From positions 31,792,501 to 31,856,500 of the forward strand of contig NC_132992.1 in assembly GCF_048564905.1 (NCBI RefSeq): a stretch of DNA of 64,000 nucleotides, written 5' to 3'. This document shows positions 56,653 to 64,000 of the stretch, piece after piece (position 1 is the stretch's first letter; each line of letters begins with the position of its first letter). Source of the DNA: Vicugna pacos. Lineage: Eukaryota; Chordata; Mammalia; Artiodactyla; Camelidae. The notes beneath the pieces are model-generated. The model was not told the origin of the DNA and searched no databases. It saw nothing but the letters and a program-made list of their open reading frames with translations. The translations under genes were made by a program, and so were the position numbers.

Positions 56653-56691
56653 CGCAGCGATGTGGGTGCCTGTGGGAGCCCCACGGAAACC
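56653..56691 (+). other. Eroded recombination signal of the TRAV19-like pseudogene
   Basis: Heptamer CGCAGCG differs from CACAGTG at positions 2 and 6 and has lost CAC. It is followed by 23 bp and the nonamer ACGGAAACC (56683-56691). Confidence 0.7.
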
Positions 56692-58159
56692 TCAGGTCTC
56701 AACGTGATCTCCCAGCTGTGAACACCTGGTTGAGAATCGCACTGTGGACAGAAAAGGGCAGAGGCTGTGCCATTGGGGGAAGAGGGGTTAGAAGTGGAAA
56801 ATTCACGCTAAGGGAAATGCGATCTGTGTAGCTCAGGGAATCTCTCTCTGATACATAGTGTCATTCATCTAAAGCATCTTTAGCTTCACTTCTTTATCTT
56901 GAAGTAGATCATTTGGCAAAGTATTTTTTAAACTTTTTGATGGTGATGACATATTTTTAAATTCAGTACTATTTGGCCAAATATACACCTGAACTGTTAG
57001 ACTCTCAGGTTCACTGCACAAATACTTCTGCATATTTTCTTATATGAAGGCTTTTACTTCCACTTTAGCTTCTAATGACTCCAGATGGCCTCAGTTTCAG
57101 ACAATCTTGCACCAAATATGTGCAGAATAGCTGTCACATAACATCTAAAACAGCAATGTCTCTGTGCTGCTGTTTGATAATATTAGGTAGGAGTTACCCT
57201 AGTGGATTTGTCTCCATCTGGAATTCCAGAAAGGAAGACAGTCCTCCTTGTATAAGGATTTTCTGCCCCTACTGTGCAAATAACAATGATCCCAATACAG
57301 GACAATTTTCCAGAAAAGAAAGCATGAGTGTGTGTGTGTGCGAGAGTGAGAGAGAGAGAAAAACAACAGAATTAGGTAGCCACGTCATCAGGAAATTAAC
57401 TAGTTAAACAATTAAGTTTTGTAAATCACATGTATTGGAAGAACGTAGCTCGAGGCTTCCAGAGACAACTTTTCATGAAGAAAATGGATCTAAGCAGTTT
57501 ACAAGGATGTAGATCAAAGAATTGAAACAAGAAAAATGTGTCCTGGAATGTGGCGCAGGAAACTGTATTGGTGAGAGAGACTCAAAAGAGGATTCCCAAC
57601 ATTTAGCAAAAAAATTAAAAACACCAGAGCTAAAATAATCAATTATCCATCTTGTTTAATGTTTACTTCAATCTATTTCTACTTCTGAAGCACGAAGATG
57701 CTTCTAAGGTGTTTTCGAGAAGACGGCCTAGCAACGCAAACTGGCGGCAGTGTGAAGTCATGGTCCCTAATCGCTACTTGATCCCTAACATCCCCCAAAT
57801 CACATCCTGTTTCCTTCATCACTGACATATCTCACCACAACAGCTATCTTACTTTTTCTCGATCATCTCATATCTCTAATTCTTCTAACATCATCTTTAC
57901 AATATTTTGCCTATAAGTAAATAAATGCCATTGGGAAGGAGAGCATTGTGTGCCCATAACTTGCTTTGTGCCTCCTTTGAGGTCACCTGAGCTGACCTCT
58001 TTGTGGACATAGTAATCACATTTATACTTGAAAGATAAAGAGGAATTTTTCGGGGTTATTCTGTACTAAGTTCTTATCCAGAATGACCTTAGCAGGGCAC
58101 CCAGGGTATTTCTAGATTATTCATTGCAAATAAACCAGGATTTGGGGGAACGGTATTCC
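56692..58159. other. Intergenic, no gene recognised
   Basis: AT-rich; a short GT/GA run near 57326-57362. Confidence 0.45.
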
Positions 58160-58305
58160 ACATCTTGTAGTAACCTATAGTGACAAAGAATATGAAAAGG
58201 AATATATGTAGGTACATGAATGACTGAAGCATTATGCGGTACACCAAAAATTGACACAACATTTAATCTGACTATACTTCAATAAAAACTAAAAATTAAA
58301 AAAAC
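58160..58305 (+). mobile_element. Artiodactyl L1 3' end
   Basis: Ends with GACTGAAGCATTATGCGGTA, CACCAAAAATTGACACAACA and ACTATACTTCAATAAAAACT, the sense tail of the artiodactyl L1 family; 5'-truncated. Confidence 0.8.
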
Positions 58306-60884
58306 CCCAGAATTTATGGACACGGGATATACCTGGTTGGAAATGGGAATTAACTAATGCAGGGTCTCTAGGGACGCGATCAGCAAAGGTATAAAACCTG
58401 AACGATCACAAGCCTAAATGGCTTCCTGCTGCAGCCTGTGCTGCTGCAGTTGACCTTTGCCCTGCTGCGCCCTTGTCTGTGCTGCTGTTGAAAAAGAGGC
58501 TTTAGGAAGCTTCGTTGGAAGATTTAGGACCTCCCAGAGGCAGACTGACTCTGCAGCTCTGTCTTGTTTGTAGCCTTGCTCTCGGGAAGCCCCCGTGTGT
58601 CTCCTCCTGGTCACTGCCATCCTTCCAGGGAAACCACATCCCATGGATAGATTGGCTTTGTCCATTTTTGAACACTGTACAAATAGGATAATATAGTTTG
58701 GATTTTTTTTGATATGGTCTCTTCTCAGTATTATGTTTCTAAGATTCATACATGTTTAGTACAGTTTAGTTTGTTTATTCTCATTCTTGGGTGAATATAT
58801 CACAGTTTATTTACTTATTTGCCTTAATGGTTCTTTGGACTCCAGGAACTCACTTCAAACTCTTTGAGCCAATCTTTTGAATCTTCCCTTAGCTTGAGGA
58901 AGATTGAAAAAGACACACGATGGCAGCTTCACTCCTAATCTCTCTGACTCCTCAGTGAATCATCAGTTTTCTCAAGTATCGTCATTATGGATAATAGGCT
59001 AAGGAAAACCAAAAAAAGGGCTTCGTGTATGTTTTGCAAGCAGCGTCAAACATGTTTGTTTGTGTTCTCTCTTCATGTGTTCTCATGTATTGAAATCTCT
59101 CTCCAAAATCCAAGACAAAAGGGACTGTTGCAATTAATGTTTTTTGCAATTAGTATGCTTTCACATACCTACACTGATATCAATACTGAAGTATAGACTT
59201 AAAAATTCCTGTTGTGCCTATAACTGTGAGCTCCACAGGGCCAGGAAGCAGGTTTGCATTGCATATTACACAGTCCATGGCACAGAGTGATTGCACATTA
59301 AATATTTGTGGATCGAAGAAGAATTAATTAATTGATACATACCATCAACAGATACAGAGCTTCTACCCTTTGGATGCTGCTAGATAATTATGGATCAGTT
59401 ATTCTTGCATTTGGCCATGTCTCATCACCATGAGAACATGCCTTCTGTTTGCATGTGCCATCATTCCCCTTCCTGTTGGTACAGATTTTCCTCATATGCC
59501 ACTATTTCCCAGGTTTTCAATTTAGATGGTCTCCCTCTTACTGGCATTGACAGTCATTTTTTATTACCTGAGTCTGCAGGAAGGTGTATAATTCATTTTC
59601 TTGTGGACTTGGAAGTCTTGCCTATTGGCGTATGCCGATTCTTCTAGATTTCAGCAGGTGATGACATCCCCCGCTGGATTGTTGCTTTTCTGCTTTCATT
59701 TCTAGAGCTTTTATCTTAGAATTTCAGCCTTAAATATTTACTTCCTGTGGCTAGAGATAAGAGCCCTGTAAAGCTAAGGATGGTAGTGGATGGAGCGGGA
59801 GGCAGTGGAACAGGCTGAAACAAAATCACAGCTAACTTAGTTCTCTTTGAGCCCTAATACGTTTCCTTTCTATCCTCATGTGTGGGGCACAAAGGACGTG
59901 GCGTTTGTACAGTAGATGCTCTCCATACACTAGGTGTTGTCCGTGATCCAGTCAGATGGGGTCAGACTCTGTTGTCATTTAGCTTTACCATTCCCATGAC
60001 TTGCTCTGCCTCCTTGTATAGTTTTTTCTTTCATGTCTAGTGACCTGGGCTTGGGGTGGATACTTCCTACTACTGGAAATCTTAAACTCTAAGACAGAAA
60101 AACCCAATGTGCCTGTTTTTCTAATTTCCTGATTCTGGTTCCAAAGAGTGAATTACTTCAATCAAGGGCACTTTTAAGCCCCTGAATTCTCTATCCTTAA
60201 GAAACCTGTTAGACAGTTTTATCCCCAGTTGTAACATTGGCCCTTTCAGAATCCTCCGACGAGCGTGCAGTCAGGGCTCTGCCTTGGGGCCAGTGGAAAG
60301 GAGAGTCACTGCATCTTGGGGGAAATGAGCAATTTGACCTTGGAATGGTGACTATGAATAAAAGTTAGATGGAATCATGTAATTTCAGCAAAAAGTAGTA
60401 ACAAAATGAGAGGATTTTCATTCTTGGGACAATTTGTAGAGAATATTCTCTTCTTTAAGAAACACATGCTCTATTATAGTAAAGAAGTTACAGACAAGGA
60501 AGGAAAATCTCACTTTTGGTTCAGTTTGATAACTTACAGATGGATAGGCATTTTTCTCTGAGAATTTTAAAGTTTAAAAGACTGTGAACATCAGAAAAGA
60601 TTACAGTTATCCTTGACCATATGATAGTTGTAACCATTTCCCAAATCTATAGTAGAAAACATTGCCCTGTAATTCATGGCAGAGGATTCCAGAGGCTGAT
60701 GAGTTGAGAAGGGTTTGGTTTGGGTACGATATTTTTAACTTTACTTTGTAGGTAGAGAAATTATAATGAGTATAAAAGGGAAATTTCAGGCTCAAAGGGT
60801 AAAAGGATTATGGGAAGTTTGCTTTGAGCTTCTTACTTGATCATAGTAAGCAGGCAAAGCTTAAGGCTAAGACAATGGTATATT
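58306..60884. other. Intergenic with weak LINE traces
   Basis: 58655-58840 resembles antisense L1 (GTTTCTAAGATTCATACATG). 59215-59330 resembles an L2 3' end (ACTGTGAGCTCCACAGGGCC, then GCACATTAAATATTTG). No V gene. Confidence 0.45.
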
Positions 60885-61050
60885 CCGCTTTTAAAAGATC
60901 TTTTAAAAATATACATTATAAACATTAACTCAAAATGGACCATGGACTTAAATGTAAAACATCAAACTATGAAACTTTCAGAAAAAAAAAATTAGGGAAA
61001 ATCCTCAGGACTTGGAGCTAAATAAATCTTAGACCTGACACTAAAAGCAT

Positions 61051-61083
<33 letters not shown>

Positions 61084-62245
61084 CAGATTTGAAATTAAAT
61101 CAGAGCCTTTTCCTCTGCAAAAGACCCTGGTAAGGATATGAAACAGAAAAGCTACAGACTGGGAGTAAATATTTACAAACCTTGTATTTGACAGGGGATT
61201 TGTATCTAGAATATGTAACGAACTCTCAAAACGAAGTGATAAAACAACCAAAACAACCAAACAGAAAATGGGCGAAAGACCTGAATAGCTGTTCCCCTAA
61301 GGAAGACGTATGGATCGCAAGTCAGCACATGGGAAGATGCTCGGCATCATTAGCGCTCAGAGAAATGCAAATTAAAACCACAATGAAATACCACTACACA
61401 ACTATCGGGGGGCTAAAATAAAAAATAGTGACAATGCCAAATTCTTGGAAACGTGGGGAAAACTGGATCATCATAAATTGCTGGTGGGGATATAAAATGG
61501 TACGGGCACTCTGGAAAGTTGCAGTTTCTTAGAAAATTAAACATGCAGTTGCACACTTGGACACTTTTCTTAGGTAAATAAAGATTTTATTCACATAAAA
61601 ACTGTACCTGAATATTTGTAACAGCTTTATTCTTAGCCGCCAAACTGTGCAAGCCACCAGAATGTCCCCGGGGGGGTGACCGGTTAACTGTCCAACTGCG
61701 GCACATCCACACCATGGAAAACCACTCAGAAAGAAGAGGAAACAAACAGGCTGGGCACACACAGCAACGTGAATAGATCTCATGCCTTTGTTAATCACAT
61801 GCAGTGAAGAAAACCTCAAGGGTTACCTCTATATAATGCCATTCATGTAACAGTATTAAAATAACAAAACTGCAGTGATAGAAGAACAGGTAAGTGATGT
61901 CAGGGGTTACTGAGTAAGGGAGGGGACGGGCGTGGCTACAAACCGGCAGCCTGAGGGAGCCTGTGGTTATGAAACAGCTGTGCGTCTTGATTGCGGTAAT
62001 GAATCCATACGTGAGCTGCACAAGCACACATGGACCCACACATGTGTAAAACTGCATAGAAACACGCACACACACTCATGACTGTATGTAGAACTGTGGA
62101 AATCTAAACAAGCTTTGCGGGTTGTACCGACATTAATTTCCTGGTTGCATACTGCTGGAGGAGACTGGAACGGTACACAAGAGCTCCCTGTGCATGAAAA
62201 CTTCCAAGAATCTATAATTATTTCAAATTTAAAATGTTTTAAAAT
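60885..62245 (+). mobile_element. Old L1 LINE fragment (ORF2 end and 3' UTR)
   Basis: Sense-strand L1M-type tail. Markers are AACTCAAAATGGACCATGGA, AAAATGGGCGAAAGACCTGA, GAGAAATGCAAATTAAAACC, AATTGCTGGTGGGGATATAA-type sequence near 61478 and the 3' UTR with GGTTACTGAGTAAGGGAGGG-like sequence near 61905. Much decayed. A CA microsatellite lies within it. Confidence 0.85.
61052..61080. repeat. (CA)n microsatellite
   Basis: About 14 CA units inside the L1 fragment. Confidence 0.95.
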
Positions 62246-63338
62246 TACACAAAATTGTCATAAAACTCACAATCATGGATCATCTCCTTGGGCTCAGCCC
62301 CTCGGTTCTTCCAGTGTCTACGCCACAGAGAGCTCCTGCCCTAATCTTGCCGTTACCTTTTCCCCCGTCTCTCCAAGAAACACATTCAGAAACAGAGAAA
62401 AGCTACTTTTTTAATATGACTTGTAAGAGTCAGAGTTTGCTAAGGATGGCTAGACTACATCAAATCAGCGATAAGAAAACGGATGCAAGTTACTGTAACG
62501 ATTTTTAGATCACTAGTAAATGATCAAATTTTATAAGAAAAAGTCAAAGAACAGCAAACCCCTGGCTCACACTGTCAGTGCGATAAATTCTGTACCGCTT
62601 ACCTTCTCCTGTCACAGAGTGGGTGAGGGATGAGTGACATGAAAGCAGCGCATCTGAGAGTGGATGCTCTTTTACTGGCTGCAGCTAATTCAGACAAGTC
62701 TAAAGTCAGCAACATAAAGACACGATCAATATGACAAAATCCAGTGGAGTGTCACAGAATCAACTTAAGCGATGCTAGTTTTGCCATAATCATCCATCTG
62801 CCTCCACCTCCACCCTGTAACTTCCTGATCTCCAAGGTCTAGGATGGAGAGCTCTCTTCCCTCTGCCGTGCTCTTCCTTCCCTCCCACCCTCTGAAAGTC
62901 TGTCAAGTTTCCAACTCTGAGTTTTAGTCACACTTGGTCCCTGTAGCCAGGTATAAGATTATTTGCAGAAATAGATTTCTTAACTTACGTTCCCAATTTT
63001 ATGTCAAAGAGGTTTCCAGACATAGCCACGGCTGTTCCATCCCCGCCCCCTCCTTTTCAGCACTCTAGTTCTTCTAAGTCTCACCTGCTGAGATGCTTGC
63101 GTATTACAGAGAGAAGCATAATCCACTAAACCTATGCCTGGTTCATCTCTTTTATAACTTCTGGTAGCAGTTTAGCTTCAAAGACCATTGAAGGAACAAT
63201 GAAACCATTAAAAGTGCAGGCAGAGAATGCCTGACTTCAGCTTTATACTTCATTTATTCTCTGCCCACCGGTATCAAAATATCCTTCCCACAATCTCTGG
63301 AGGTGGCGTGGGGTGGGGGCGTGAGGTTGTGCTTGTGA
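62246..63338. other. Intergenic, no gene recognised
   Basis: Unique-looking sequence ahead of the TRAV20 promoter; no known repeat or V signature seen. Confidence 0.45.
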
Positions 63339-63354
63339 GCACCCGGTGGCAGTG
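63339..63354 (+). promoter_or_regulatory. CTCF-like core upstream of TRAV20
   Basis: GCACCCGGTGGCAGTG, ending 187 bp before the leader ATG; moderate match. Confidence 0.5.
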
Positions 63355-63541
63355 GTTCCATCCCTCTCGTGCCACAAGCGCCTCAAGCATCAAAAGCATT
63401 CACTCTTGAGAGGATTTGCTCTCGAGCCGCCAACAGAAAGGCTCTCCGGTGCATCAAAGGACAAGAACGAAGACACAGGAACAGTTTCTCCGAGGAGAAG
63501 GTTTGGAATCATTAAAGTTGTATCAAGACTGAGATACCAGG

Positions 63542-64000
63542 ATGGAGAGCGTGCTGGGATGTGCATTCATAGACTTGCGGCTTCAGCTTGGCGGTAAGTC
63601 AGAGGTTAAGAGGTGAGAACACAAGGGCACATTTATCCAGAGCTGAGAAGAAAAGTGGGTTTAATCTCAGCTCGTCCCAGGTTTCTTGTTGGAATTCTTC
63701 AAAACTGCCAAACTGAAAGCTTTGTTTCATTTCTGATTTTGTTTTCCTGAACAGGGTTGAGTGGAGGAGACCAGGTGGAGCAGCGTCCTCAGACCCTGAA
63801 AGTCCAGGAGGGAGAGCACAGCCGCAGCCTCAGCTGCAGCTACACGGCCAGCTCTTTCAGGGGAACGCAGTGGTTCAGACTAGATCTCGGGAAGGGCCCC
63901 GAACTCCTCTTCCTTCTGCTCTCAGTTGGGGATTCTGGGTTTCTCCAGTGGGTACAGTGAGGTGCTGAAGGACAAGAAACGAACATCCCCTGTTCCCACT
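63542..64000 (+). pseudogene. TRAV20: TCR alpha variable pseudogene, TRAV20-like, cut by window end
   Basis: Leader exon 63542-63593 (MESVLGCAFIDLRLQLG), GTAAGT donor, 161-bp intron, V exon from 63755. The mature part [16 protein letters not shown] has the first cysteine in [11 protein letters not shown], and a core tryptophan in [16 protein letters not shown]. This follows human TRAV20 (leader CAFIVLWLQLG, then GEDQVTQSPEALRLQEG). After LLLSVG comes about 30 nt with no counterpart in human, ending in an in-frame TGA at 63958-63960. After it the same frame continues GAEGQETN, resembling the human GEEKEKE region. The rest, including the second cysteine and signal, lies outside the window. Position after the TRAV19-like gene agrees with human. 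Confidence 0.85.

Overview
The window is mammalian germline DNA from the V-gene cluster of the T-cell receptor alpha/delta (TRA/TRD) locus. The host is most likely a camelid. Two SINE copies (19280-19404 on +, 27791-27906 on -) have a body that looks like tRNA-Ala, with A and B boxes and an A-rich tail, as in the camelid Vic-1 family. Artiodactyl-type L1 3' ends are also present. Family names below come from remembered human and livestock proteins, not from a search.

Thirteen V segments lie on the + strand, in this order: TRAV9 (copy a), TRAV22-like, TRAV13, TRAV14/DV4, TRAV9 (copy b), TRAV10, TRAV12-like, TRAV16, TRAV18 (copies a, b, c), a TRAV19/TRDV1-like pseudogene and a broken TRAV20 cut by the window edge. 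Each has a 46-52 nt leader exon, a short phase-1 intron and one V exon coding an immunoglobulin V domain. Where visible, each ends in a recombination signal of heptamer, about 23 bp and nonamer. The order 13-14-9-12-16-18-19-20 matches human; TRAV22 and TRAV10 sit in different places. No D, J or C segment, real tRNA gene or unrelated protein gene was found.

Layout: 1-25.4 kb is bounded by a segmental duplication that carries both TRAV9 copies, each with an L1 fragment. TRAV22, TRAV13 and TRAV14 lie between them. From 25.4 to 31 kb the sequence is mostly retroelement remains. From 31 to 40 kb it carries TRAV10, TRAV12 and TRAV16. From 41 to 55 kb it holds three TRAV18 units with mosaic relationships. 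From 55 to 64 kb it holds the TRAV19-like and TRAV20-like pseudogenes with old LINEs between them.

The genes work as alternative donors. In a developing T cell one V segment is joined by RAG to a TRAJ segment, or to D/J delta for TRAV14/DV4-type genes, lying beyond the window. Ten of the thirteen V segments have a CTCF-like core on the + strand 116-296 bp upstream of the leader ATG, which suggests an array of promoter-linked loop anchors. The most unusual observations are a 9-bp repeat in the TRAV19-like leader intron that multiplies the splice donor itself, loss of the start codon in an otherwise intact TRAV14/DV4, several damaged or altered recombination signals, and the patchwork ancestry of the TRAV18 copies.
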